Made by a program: the position numbers and the translations under genes. Below are positions 1-6,295 of a stretch of DNA of 6,884 nt, piece after piece. The notes beneath the pieces are model-generated. The model was given only the letters and a program-made list of their open reading frames with translations. It had not been told where the DNA came from and made no database searches. The number at the start of each line of letters is the position of its first letter. The first letter of the stretch is position 1. The stretch is from Sulfurimonas sp. (lineage in GTDB: Bacteria; Campylobacterota; Campylobacteria; Campylobacterales; Sulfurimonadaceae). The stretch lies in contig JAMORM010000078.1 in the NCBI GenBank assembly GCA_027063585.1, positions 1 to 6,884 of the forward strand, read 5' to 3'.

Positions 1-147
1 TAAAGGAGCATCTCTATAGATTTCTTCTTTAAAACCTTCAGGCACAAAATATTTTCTGTCAATTTTTTCAAAAGCTTTTATAATACGAGGTGTTTTTAAT
101 ACCCCCGAATTTTGCATACTTTGAATCAGTTCTTCATTTGTTTTCAT
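1..147 (-). CDS. pcm: Protein-L-isoaspartate O-methyltransferase, N-terminal part (runs off left edge)
   Basis: Only the first 49 codons are present and the frame is open to the window edge. The ATG at 147-145 has an AAGGA ribosome site (154-158, 6-nt spacing). The peptide begins MKTNEELIQSMQNSG, continues through TPRIIKAFEKIDRKYFVPE (residues 20-38) and ends EEIYRDAPL. This matches the start of PCMT enzymes, where a short helix carrying 'SGVL..PRVI.AF..I.R..FVP' precedes 'Y.D.PL' and the SAM-binding fold. The family uses S-adenosylmethionine to methylate L-isoaspartyl residues in aged cytosolic proteins and so starts their repair. The SAM motifs lie outside the window, so the call rests on the N-terminal signature alone. 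The gene lies 17 nt downstream of the 389-aa gene on the same strand and is probably co-transcribed with it. Confidence 0.82.
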   Translation of the reverse strand, partial: MKTNEELIQSMQNSGVLKTPRIIKAFEKIDRKYFVPEGFKEEIYRDAPL

Positions 148-164
148 GTTTTTTCCTTTTATAG

Positions 165-1334
165 TTACGGTTTTATAGCTATGTTTAAAAATCCCTCAGG
201 TTGCATACTTGTGGCGAGCATCACACTGTTGATGTCAATATGTTCAGTCCAAGTTGAAACTTTTTGATGTTCTTCAAGCAGCCAAAACTTCTCAATCTCT
301 TTTGCCAAAGGCAGGTATGTATAGAGTTGCGCAAGAGTTTCGTTGAGTGCTTCTTTTTGCTTAAATATATCGGGATGTTTATTTAGAAGAGGACGTGTTT
401 CTTCTATGGCGTGTATTCCAATAGACAAACCGAGTTCTCTAAAAGCAAGACGATACTGCGGGGGATAATTGAGTGTTTGAGTGTGGAGAAATTCTTCTAA
501 TCCTCTTTGTGCAGCATCTAGCAGAGAAAGGAGCAGTTCTTCAAGCGGTAGTTTGTAAAATACCATCAATTGAGCAACTTTTCCTGCATCACTCATAAGA
601 CCGCCTATGCCTAAAGAGTCGGCTGTCTCTAGCGGCATCATTGTATACATTTGGGATGCTTCTTCAATCTCTGTGAAAAGATCTGCATTTTCTCCCAAAG
701 CAGATGCCGTTGCACTAAGCTGTAAATATGTTATATAGGCATCAAGAGCATCATGCTGTCCCATGGAACTTACCAAAGGGCGGGAAAGATCCGTGCTCAT
801 TTTCCAATACATTCGTTTGGAACCGTCAGGCATTTTGTAAGTAAAGGCTTTGTGCGCAGTTTTTGCAAGTTCAACTGCCCAGCGGATATACTTGACCTCT
901 TTTGTCACATTGGCAGTCTGACTTAATGCATGTATCCACTTTGTAAGATAATGAAAATATTGCCCGTCTCTATCCCACTCTTGTTTCTCATCATAGGGTT
1001 CATTTGGAGCACGTTCTATCCGTGGCTTACCGATGCGCAAACCTCCGATTGTCGGATGTTCTTTGCAGTTTGTATCATCCAAATTACTGATACAGCCTTT
1101 GCGAGAGTCTTCGGGATGGTATTTGCCAAGAACCGAATGAACCATGTCAATAAGTAACAGTGCCATTTTTTTGTAGTGTTGATTATTTGTTTGGCGGTAT
1201 AATTGTAAAAAATTGCAAACGGCAAAAGCGTCTGTCCACAAATAACGCTTGGCAGGCTTTTTGAAATCTGTTAAGCCCGTTCGATGAGCAAATGAATTTA
1301 TAAGAGATTCGCAGGTTATATTATTGTTTTTCAT
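165..1334 (-). CDS. Conserved protein of unknown function, probable (alpha/alpha)-barrel (six-hairpin glycosidase-like) fold
   Basis: A 389-aa soluble protein with no signal peptide or membrane segment. I do not know a function for it. Repeated amphipathic helix pairs and aromatic/acidic patches look like an alpha/alpha toroid as found in six-hairpin glycosidases. Recognisable blocks are YLWTDAFAVCNFL (31-43), HPTIGGLRIGKP (93-104), EWDRDGQYFHYLTKW (119-133), MYWKMSTDLSRPLV (175-188), MGQHDALDAY (191-200) and a C-terminal DINSVMLATSMQPEGFL (367-383). The density of W, D, H and R in these blocks looks like a conserved active-site groove, and I recall similar blocks in uncharacterised bacterial and archaeal proteins. 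The ATG at 1334 has no Shine-Dalgarno sequence and lies only about 5 nt from a predicted transcription start. The next in-frame Met is residue 57, too deep to be the start. It is probably the first gene of a unit with pcm. A sugar- or polysaccharide-acting enzyme is a guess from fold impression only. Confidence 0.65.
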   Translation of the reverse strand: MKNNNITCESLINSFAHRTGLTDFKKPAKRYLWTDAFAVCNFLQLYRQTNNQHYKKMALLLIDMVHSVLGKYHPEDSRKGCISNLDDTNCKEHPTIGGLRIGKPRIERAPNEPYDEKQEWDRDGQYFHYLTKWIHALSQTANVTKEVKYIRWAVELAKTAHKAFTYKMPDGSKRMYWKMSTDLSRPLVSSMGQHDALDAYITYLQLSATASALGENADLFTEIEEASQMYTMMPLETADSLGIGGLMSDAGKVAQLMVFYKLPLEELLLSLLDAAQRGLEEFLHTQTLNYPPQYRLAFRELGLSIGIHAIEETRPLLNKHPDIFKQKEALNETLAQLYTYLPLAKEIEKFWLLEEHQKVSTWTEHIDINSVMLATSMQPEGFLNIAIKP

Positions 1335-1345
1335 GGTTTTTTACA

Positions 1346-1373
1346 ATTATAGCAACTTTTACCAAATAATCAA
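1346..1373 (-). promoter_or_regulatory. Sigma-70-type promoter for the 389-aa gene and pcm
   Basis: Read on the minus strand there is TTGATT (1373-1368), a 16-bp spacer, then a perfect TATAAT (1351-1346) preceded by TGC, an extended -10. Transcription should start near 1338-1340, only about 4-6 nt before the ATG at 1334, so the message would be leaderless or nearly so. Confidence 0.6.
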
Positions 1374-1442
1374 GGATTAAATTTATCTGTAATAAAGTAT
1401 TCTTGCCATATCATAGTGAAAAGAATTTAAAAAGGAAAAATT

Positions 1443-1886
1443 ATGAAATTAGATAACACAGTTATAATCGTAGCAGATTTAGGGGAATTAAAAGCGTACA
1501 AAACAGTAAAGCATGAAGATATTTACAACAATGAACTGAAAATTAATTACTCTTTGGAATTGATTGATGCTGAGGATTTTATTGAAGGCAGAAAAAAATT
1601 GCATGAACTTAAAAGCGATGCAAACGGAAGAAGAAATCATGGTACAATTGAAGAACTAAATGTTGAAGAAGAAATTGAAAAAAGAACACTTAAAGAGGTA
1701 GCGCAAGATATCAATACAATCGTGCAGCAGACAAATCCAAAATCTCTTTTCTTGGCATTTCCAAAAGAGTCAAATAAAGAACTGATAGAGAATCTAAGTC
1801 AAGAAACAAAGGCTGTTTTGAAAAAGAATTTGGAACGAGACTTGGTAAAAGCAGACAAAGAAAAGATACTTGCATATTTTCTTTAA
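1443..1886 (+). CDS. Host_attach/baeRF-like small protein (putative)
   Basis: A 147-aa cytosolic protein. It opens with a beta-strand TVIIVADLGELKAYKT (6-21), typical of 'attachment to host cells' (Host_attach, PF10116) and bacterial eRF1-domain-1-like (baeRF) proteins, which start 'W.lvAD...ar.f'. A charged middle follows (HELKSDANGRRNHGT, 54-68). Next comes a helix with EVAQDINTIVQQ (85-96), a strand SLFLAFPKE (101-109), and an ending ERDLVKADKEKILAYFL that fits the family's 'kDLt.l...el...l' C-terminus. The order strand, loop, helix, strand, 'DL' helix supports the assignment, but identity is by eye. The biochemical role of these proteins is unsettled; a ribosome-associated or translation-quality role has been proposed for baeRFs. 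The start has a good AAGGA site (1432-1436, 6-nt spacing). It is divergent from the 389-aa gene. A poor -10 candidate (TATCAT, 1409-1414) without a clear -35 is the only promoter signal seen. Confidence 0.55.
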   Translation: MKLDNTVIIVADLGELKAYKTVKHEDIYNNELKINYSLELIDAEDFIEGRKKLHELKSDANGRRNHGTIEELNVEEEIEKRTLKEVAQDINTIVQQTNPKSLFLAFPKESNKELIENLSQETKAVLKKNLERDLVKADKEKILAYFL

Positions 1887-1939
1887 TGGCAGCCAAGCGT
1901 AATAAGAAAGAAACTTTTAGCAGATATAGAGTTAAATAA
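1886..1939 (+). CDS. Possible basic micropeptide (17 aa), coupled to the upstream gene
   Basis: The stop of the 147-aa gene overlaps an ATG by one base (TAATG, 1884-1888). That ATG opens 17 codons, MAAKRNKKETFSRYRVK, ending TAA at 1937-1939. Seven of 17 residues are K or R. The junction geometry allows translation by re-initiation, but there is no independent ribosome site and a 17-codon frame is easily produced by chance. I do not recognise the peptide. The next gene's predicted -10 box begins 4 nt after its stop. Confidence 0.22.
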   Translation: MAAKRNKKETFSRYRVK

Positions 1940-1942
1940 GTA

Positions 1943-1948
1943 TATAAT
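1943..1948 (+). promoter_or_regulatory. Candidate -10 box for the murL-murD2-trx unit
   Basis: A perfect TATAAT lies 16 bp before the first murL ATG, in the only gap (1887-1964) upstream of the unit. No convincing -35 is visible and there is no TGn extension. If used, transcription would start around 1955, giving a leader of about 10 nt (ATG 1965) or about 19 nt (ATG 1974). Confidence 0.4.
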
Positions 1949-1964
1949 CTGATAAAAATAGTAA

Positions 1965-3326
1965 ATGGTTCCAATGAAAAAGTTTCAAGAGTTGCGCAAA
2001 AAGTCAAATATATTTAACTATAAAAGCTATGAAATTATAGAAAATGAAGAGAAAATTATTCTGAAATTTCATTATCAGCTGGATGAAGAAGGTAAAATTA
2101 CCGACTTTTTTCATCAGCTCTCACTTGATAAAAATGAAAAAAATTCTACTGATTTTTCCATGGAAAATATTGTTTTTCATATCGGCATGGCAGAAGCGAT
2201 AAGCTACTATAAAATTGCCGTGCCAAAAGAATTTGTCATAGAATGCGGTACTTTGACTGAAGCACAAAAATTGTGGTTTACAAAGCTTTATTTTAACGGT
2301 TTGGGAGAGTTTATTTATTTGAACTCTATTGATGTGAAACAGGATGAACTGGTACATTTTACCTCTACATGTAACGATAAAACATTTGACAAAATATCTT
2401 TAAAAACGCAGGAAAATATCATTATCCCGATTGGCGGAGGAAAAGATTCACTTGTAAGTTATGAGCTTTTAAAAGATGAATTTCCTGATGCTTTTATGTT
2501 CTCAATGAACCCGATAGTTGCTTCAAGGGAGATACTCAAAAAACACCCAGAACATGCTATAGAGTTAAAAAGAGAGTTGGATTTAGAAAAGATTTTAGAC
2601 TTTAATGAACGCGGCTACTTAAACGGGCATATTCCTTTCTCTTCTATTGTCGGATTTATTTCTATATGGTTGGGGTTGCTGTATAAAACCAGGTATATTG
2701 TTCTTTCAAACGAATCAAGTGCCAATGAAGAAAATATTATTTATAACGGACAAAAAATCAATCATCAATACTCAAAATCCATAGAGTTTGAAAATGATTT
2801 TCGAGAGTACATCAGCAGTTTTATAACAGATGATGTGGAGTATTTCAGTTTTTTACGTCCTTTGGATGAAATACATATCGCCCAGCTTTTTTCCACCTTT
2901 GCAAAAGAGCACTTTTTTACATTTCGAAGTTGTAATGTCGGCAGCAAACGTAATGAATGGTGCGGAAAATGTCCAAAATGTCTTTTTACCTATATAATGC
3001 TGTGTAATTACATAGATGATAAAACTTTGCAAAAAATATTTGGCAAAGATATGCTTGATGATGCTGCGTTGCAAGAACTTTTTGACGGACTCTCACAAAG
3101 TGATGCTGTCAAACCTTTTGAATGTGTCGGGACTTATGATGAGGTGAATTATGCTTTGAGTAAAAAATATCACTCATATAAAAAAGATGAATTGCCCGCC
3201 CTTTTAAAAAACTACAAGCCTAAAGATATAAATTATGACTTACATGTAAACTATGACGGAGAAAATAATTTGCCTGCAAAATTTAAAGAGAACCTTAAAA
3301 GCCATGTTGAAAAACTTAATTTCTGA
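1965..3326 (+). CDS. murL: UDP-MurNAc-L-Ala-L-Glu epimerase (MurL type)
   Basis: A 453-aa cytosolic protein, about the usual MurL size. In Xanthomonas oryzae MurL inverts the terminal L-Glu of UDP-MurNAc-L-Ala-L-Glu to D-Glu in an ATP- and Mg-dependent reaction, after MurD2 has attached L-Glu. Sequence support: a PP-loop-like nucleotide motif IPIGGGKDSLVSYELLK (154-170); VLSNESSANEEN (246-257) followed by HQYSKSIEFENDF (267-279); and a late cysteine cluster RSCN (C323) plus WCGKCPKC (C333, C336, C339) that looks like a metal site. The N-terminal 150 residues are a poorly conserved lead-in domain. Neither ATG (1965 or 1974) has a Shine-Dalgarno match; the protein reads MVPMKKFQELR, so the true start may be residue 4. 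The 3' end overlaps the MurD-like gene, which is the strongest contextual support. A generic PP-loop ATPase is the fallback if the pairing is coincidental. Confidence 0.85.
   Translation: MVPMKKFQELRKKSNIFNYKSYEIIENEEKIILKFHYQLDEEGKITDFFHQLSLDKNEKNSTDFSMENIVFHIGMAEAISYYKIAVPKEFVIECGTLTEAQKLWFTKLYFNGLGEFIYLNSIDVKQDELVHFTSTCNDKTFDKISLKTQENIIIPIGGGKDSLVSYELLKDEFPDAFMFSMNPIVASREILKKHPEHAIELKRELDLEKILDFNERGYLNGHIPFSSIVGFISIWLGLLYKTRYIVLSNESSANEENIIYNGQKINHQYSKSIEFENDFREYISSFITDDVEYFSFLRPLDEIHIAQLFSTFAKEHFFTFRSCNVGSKRNEWCGKCPKCLFTYIMLCNYIDDKTLQKIFGKDMLDDAALQELFDGLSQSDAVKPFECVGTYDEVNYALSKKYHSYKKDELPALLKNYKPKDINYDLHVNYDGENNLPAKFKENLKSHVEKLNF
2366..2374 (+). repeat. TACATGTA word, copy 1 (TACATGTAA)
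   Basis: Palindromic 8-mer inside murL, in the context CCTCTACATGTAACG. It encodes part of TSTCND, a different reading phase from copies 2-4. Confidence 0.45.
3239..3252 (+). repeat. TACATGTA word, copy 2 (14-bp form)
   Basis: CTTACATGTAAACT near the 3' end of murL, read as Leu-His-Val-Asn. Identical over 14 bp to copies 3 and 5, and over 16 bp to copy 3. Confidence 0.5.
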
Positions 3327-4533
3327 CCTGCAGCAATATAAAAGCATCGGCGTTTTCGGTTTTGGCGTGGAGGGTAAATCATTTTATAATTTTGTGCAAA
3401 AATATCTGCCAAATACAGAGCTTATCATAATAGATAAAAAGCACTCTTCTTGTGATGAAAATTATTTGAACAAGTTAGATGAAGTAGAGTTAATTGTAAA
3501 ATCACCCGGCATCTCTTTATATAATCTTGGCATTGATTACAAATCCTACAAATTTTCTTCCACAACAGAACTATTGCTCAAACATTTTAAAAATCAGATT
3601 ATAGGAGTGACAGGAACAAAAGGAAAAAGTACGCTTGTCACACTTATTGATAGCTTGTTAAAAAATGCAGGTAAAAAGAGTGTTCTGTGCGGCAATATTG
3701 GTACGCCGGCTTTTGATATAGTTGAGAATATTGAGGATGACACTAAAATTGTTATGGAACTTTCATCACACCAGCTCTTACATGTAAACTATTCCCCGCA
3801 TATTGCCATTTTGACAAATTTGTTTGAAGAACATTTAGATTACTATAAAGATGTAAATGAATACTATGGAGCAAAGTTTAATATTTTTAATCATCAAAAT
3901 AAGGAAGATATTTTTATATATAATTTGCCAAAAAAGCTGACACATGGTAGGAATGTTTACGATAAGGAACTTGCATATAATGTGGAATTTAGCCTGCAAA
4001 ATGGTTTTATTCACAAATCTACACTGCAAATACTTGAAATACTCAAAGAAATTTTAGTGCTGAATGATGCAGTCTATCTGCGAACAATACACGAGTTTAA
4101 AACACTGCCGCACAGGCTGGAATTTGTGCAAGATGTTAAAGGGGTTGCTTATATAAACGACTCAATCTCTACTATTCCCCAAGCCACCATTGAGGCTGTG
4201 AAAATTTTAAAAAATGTAGATACCCTCATACTCGGTGGTAACGATAGAGGCGTGCATTATGATGTGCTGATAGATTTTTTACAAAAAAGTGATATTGATA
4301 ATATTATACTTTTTTCAGATACGGGTAAGAAAATATATGATACTCTACATGTAAAAGAGAAACAGAAAAATATATTTTTGCAAAATAACTTGCAAGAATG
4401 TGTCAAAAAAGCCTATAATGTGTCTAAGAAAATAGTATTGTTTTCTCCCGCTGCTTCAAGTTTTAATGCATACAAAAACTTTGTAGAGAGGGGAGATGAA
4501 TTTAAAAACCTTGTAAAAAATTTAAAAGGATAA
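3304..4533 (+). CDS. murD2: UDP-MurNAc-L-Ala--L-Glu ligase (MurD2 type, Mur ligase family)
   Basis: From ATG 3304 the product is 409 aa. Three Mur-ligase domains are visible. There is an N-terminal Rossmann segment SIGVFGFGVEGKSF (14-27). The central ATPase has P-loop GVTGTKGKST (101-110), ELSSHQL (152-158), EEHLDYY (175-181) and AKFNIF (190-195), which carries the lysine carbamylated in MurD. The C-terminal domain has NDSISTIPQATI (285-296), LILGGNDRG (308-316) and SPAASSFNAYKNFVERGDEF (381-400). Paired with MurL, it most likely adds L-Glu, not D-Glu, to UDP-MurNAc-L-Ala. An in-frame ATG at 3253 would add 17 residues, but 3304 is preferred because MLKNLISDLQQYKSIGVFG matches the usual MurD distance to the Rossmann strand. 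It overlaps murL by 23 nt, which suggests coupled translation; the ribosome site is weak. Mur ligase membership is very secure. L-Glu specificity is inferred from the neighbour and from changed glutamate-site residues. Confidence 0.87.
   Translation: MLKNLISDLQQYKSIGVFGFGVEGKSFYNFVQKYLPNTELIIIDKKHSSCDENYLNKLDEVELIVKSPGISLYNLGIDYKSYKFSSTTELLLKHFKNQIIGVTGTKGKSTLVTLIDSLLKNAGKKSVLCGNIGTPAFDIVENIEDDTKIVMELSSHQLLHVNYSPHIAILTNLFEEHLDYYKDVNEYYGAKFNIFNHQNKEDIFIYNLPKKLTHGRNVYDKELAYNVEFSLQNGFIHKSTLQILEILKEILVLNDAVYLRTIHEFKTLPHRLEFVQDVKGVAYINDSISTIPQATIEAVKILKNVDTLILGGNDRGVHYDVLIDFLQKSDIDNIILFSDTGKKIYDTLHVKEKQKNIFLQNNLQECVKKAYNVSKKIVLFSPAASSFNAYKNFVERGDEFKNLVKNLKG
3777..3790 (+). repeat. TACATGTA word, copy 3 (14-bp form)
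   Basis: CTTACATGTAAACT inside murD2 (Leu-His-Val-Asn, residues 159-162), 538 bp from copy 2 and in the same orientation. Confidence 0.5.
4346..4354 (+). repeat. TACATGTA word, copy 4 (TACATGTAA)
   Basis: Context CTCTACATGTAAAAG in the C-terminal domain of murD2 (Leu-His-Val-Lys). Confidence 0.45.
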
Positions 4534-4536
4534 TAT

Positions 4537-4866
4537 ATGCCGTTTATTGATGTAAATGAAGAGAATTTTGAAGCAGTTTTAGCGAGAGAATTTGAGAAAG
4601 AAAAGTTTGTAATTTTGAAATTTGGTTCTCACTACTGTGATGCCTGCCAGATTATGGAGATGGAACTTGAGGAATTGTGTGACAGATTGACAAATGTTTC
4701 TGTGTTGAGCATAGACAGTGGGCTGTCACAAGGTTTGACACAACAGTTTTTTGTTGAAGAAATACCGACGACCGTGATTTTTAAAGAGGCAGAGAAACAA
4801 CTCTTTTACAGAACAGGCATTACGCTTGCTGATGATATGATAGAGGTTATTTTAAAAGAGTGTTAA
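4537..4866 (+). CDS. Thioredoxin-like protein with CDAC active site
   Basis: A 109-aa single-domain thioredoxin fold, normal length for a thioredoxin. The sequence shows strand FVILKFGSHYCDACQIMEMEL (24-44) with redox motif C34-D-A-C37, preceded by Y where classic thioredoxins have W. The cis-proline loop is EEIPTTVIF (75-82, P77) and the last strand-helix begins LFYRTGI (89-95). C48 and a C-terminal C109 are extra cysteines. There is no signal peptide or membrane helix, so it should be cytosolic. The canonical CGPC is missing, so it is probably a divergent reductase or dithiol partner rather than housekeeping TrxA. Start ATG 4537 has an AAGGA site (4526-4530) lying in the last codons of murD2, and only 3 nt separate the genes, so it is the last gene of the murL-murD2 operon. 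Its substrate cannot be read from sequence; MurL's cysteine cluster is a speculative partner. Confidence 0.8.
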   Translation: MPFIDVNEENFEAVLAREFEKEKFVILKFGSHYCDACQIMEMELEELCDRLTNVSVLSIDSGLSQGLTQQFFVEEIPTTVIFKEAEKQLFYRTGITLADDMIEVILKEC

Positions 4867-4869
4867 AAG

Positions 4870-4890
4870 CAGCTAGTGAAATTCTAGCTG
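4870..4890. terminator. Bidirectional hairpin between convergent trx and rho genes
   Basis: CAGCTAG (4870-4876), a 7-nt loop, and CTAGCTG (4884-4890) form a perfect 7-bp stem, extendable by G-U and two A-U pairs. It is followed by TTTGT on the plus strand and by CTTTTAA on the minus strand. The T tracts are short, so it may be a modest terminator or an RNA 3'-end stabiliser. The right arm contains the last sense codon and the TAG stop of rho. Confidence 0.55.
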
Positions 4891-6242
4891 TTTGTATTCA
4901 TACTCTCTAAAAATTCTGCGTTTGTAGGTTTTTTCCCCATAGTGTTATAGATAAATTTCAATGCTTCAACTTCATTGTCTTGTTTATGTAACATCTGGCG
5001 AAGAATAAATACTTTTTGAAGTACTTCAGGACCAATGAGAAGTTCATCTTTACGCGTTCCTGATTTTAAAATGTCAATAGCAGGGTATATACGTCTGTCT
5101 GCAATTTTTCTATCAAGAACAACTTCCATATTACCCGTACCTTTGAACTCTTCAAAAATTACTTCGTCCATACGACTTCCCGTATCAACAAGCGCAGTGG
5201 CAATAATCGTTAAGCTTCCACCGTTTTCAATGTTACGGGCTGCTCCAAAAAAACGTTTTGGTTTATGAAGGGCATTTGCATCAACACCACCAGAGAGTAC
5301 TTTACCACTTGAAGGTGTTACTGTGTTGTACGCACGGGCAAGTCTCGTGATAGAATCAAGTAAAATAACAACATCACGACCAAGCTCAACCCTACGTTTT
5401 GCTTTTTCTATTACCATTTCGGCAACTTTTACATGGTTTTTTGCAGGCATGTCAAAAGTTGAGCTGTAAACCTCTCCTTTAACACTTCTTTCCATGTCTG
5501 TTACTTCTTCAGGGCGTTCATCTACAAGTAAAACCATCAAATCGACTTCTGCATGATTTGTCGTGATACCGTGCGCTATCTCTTTTAATAGTTCTGTTTT
5601 ACCAGATCTTGGCGGCGCAACAATCAAACCGCGTTGCCCTTTTCCGATAGGACAAAAAAGATCCATCATGCGACCTGTTAAACCTTTTTCGCGGTATTCA
5701 AGTTTGAGTTGCTCTGTCGGGTAAAGTGGTGTCAGGTTTTCAAATAAAGGTCTTTTTTTGCTCTCTTCAGGAGGAAGGGAATTTACCGCCTCTATTTTTA
5801 TAAGTGCGTAGTATCTCTCTTGATCTTTTGGAGGACGAACCTGACCTGTAACAACATCACCGTTTCTCAGCGCAAAGCGTTTAATTTGCGTGTTTGAAAC
5901 GTAGGCATCATTGATACTTTCATTAAAACTTTGATCAATTGAACGGATAAAACCGTAGCCGTCTTGCATAATTTCTAAAATACCACTAAAAAGAATATAG
6001 CCGCCTTGCGCAGTTTGCGCTTTTAAAATTTCAAAAATAACATCTTGACGTTTGAGCTCATTTGGCTGTTCAACACCAAGCTGCGTTGCTATTTCAATAA
6101 GCTCGCCGATACTTTTCGTGCGAAGTTCTTCAACGCTTGAGCCCTTTACCGGTGTATGTGTTCTTGATTTTGAATTATTGTTTCTGTTATTATTATTCTT
6201 TGTATTTTTACGAGGTTGTGTAGAAGATGCATTTTCACTCAT
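4884..6242 (-). CDS. rho: Transcription termination factor Rho
   Basis: A 452-aa hexameric RNA-dependent ATPase/helicase that ends transcription at C-rich RNA. Full length. Residues 1-35 are a low-complexity, Asn-rich basic tail (NNNN 16-19, NNN 21-23). The N-terminal helical domain follows from about 36 to 77, then the OSB RNA-binding domain with [14 protein letters not shown] (87-100). The ATPase core has Walker A APPRSGKT (209-216), Walker [11 protein letters not shown] (291-300), Q-loop [14 protein letters not shown] (316-329), and [21 protein letters not shown] (382-402) near the C-terminus. All key catalytic motifs are intact; Walker A has RS where E. coli has KA. The start at 6242 has an AAGG (6257-6254) 11 nt upstream. 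It is preceded by a leader of about 75 nt with regulatory-looking elements and converges on the thioredoxin gene. Confidence 0.98.
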   Translation of the reverse strand: MSENASSTQPRKNTKNNNNRNNNSKSRTHTPVKGSSVEELRTKSIGELIEIATQLGVEQPNELKRQDVIFEILKAQTAQGGYILFSGILEIMQDGYGFIRSIDQSFNESINDAYVSNTQIKRFALRNGDVVTGQVRPPKDQERYYALIKIEAVNSLPPEESKKRPLFENLTPLYPTEQLKLEYREKGLTGRMMDLFCPIGKGQRGLIVAPPRSGKTELLKEIAHGITTNHAEVDLMVLLVDERPEEVTDMERSVKGEVYSSTFDMPAKNHVKVAEMVIEKAKRRVELGRDVVILLDSITRLARAYNTVTPSSGKVLSGGVDANALHKPKRFFGAARNIENGGSLTIIATALVDTGSRMDEVIFEEFKGTGNMEVVLDRKIADRRIYPAIDILKSGTRKDELLIGPEVLQKVFILRQMLHKQDNEVEALKFIYNTMGKKPTNAEFLESMNTNS

Positions 6243-6260
6243 ATGTATGACTGCCTTAAC

Positions 6261-6295
6261 TGATTAGGATTGGGATTGTAGGAAAGATTAAAAGA
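6261..6295 (-). promoter_or_regulatory. C-rich, G-free tract in the rho leader (rut-like)
   Basis: Read on the minus strand this stretch contains 11 C and no G in about 35 nt, with pyrimidine-C dinucleotides spaced along it (TC, TTCC, TAC, TCCC, TCC, TC). This is the composition Rho's primary RNA-binding site prefers. It lies in the untranslated leader of rho itself, ending about 20 nt before the start codon, so Rho binding to its own mRNA is plausible. Confidence 0.4.

Noticed and set aside
930..1225. Short frames on both strands inside the 389-aa gene
   Set aside because: They lie wholly within a well-supported gene and resemble no family.
1409..1414. TATCAT as -10 box for the 147-aa gene
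   Set aside because: Poor match with no -35 or TGn extension; not strong enough to list as a feature.
1887..1964. Intrinsic terminator after the 147-aa gene
   Set aside because: Only a 4-bp AAAG/CTTT pairing is visible, so the gene may be partly co-transcribed with murL.
1711..2007. Minus-strand frame of 98 aa across the baeRF-like gene and the gap
   Set aside because: Its composition is the mirror of the plus-strand coding region, it has no ribosome site, and it crosses the start of murL.
2121..3074. Several 60-78-aa minus-strand frames inside murL
   Set aside because: Antisense shadows of an AT-rich gene, Phe/Ile/Lys-rich without structure.
3253..3303. Upstream ATG at 3253 as start of the MurD-like gene (17 extra residues)
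   Set aside because: It would overlap murL by 74 nt, has no ribosome site, and puts the Rossmann strand too far from the N-terminus; 3304 gives the usual MurD spacing.
5035..6267. Plus-strand frames of 71-77 aa opposite rho
   Set aside because: Low-complexity Ser/Leu/Phe sequences produced by the complement of rho codons.
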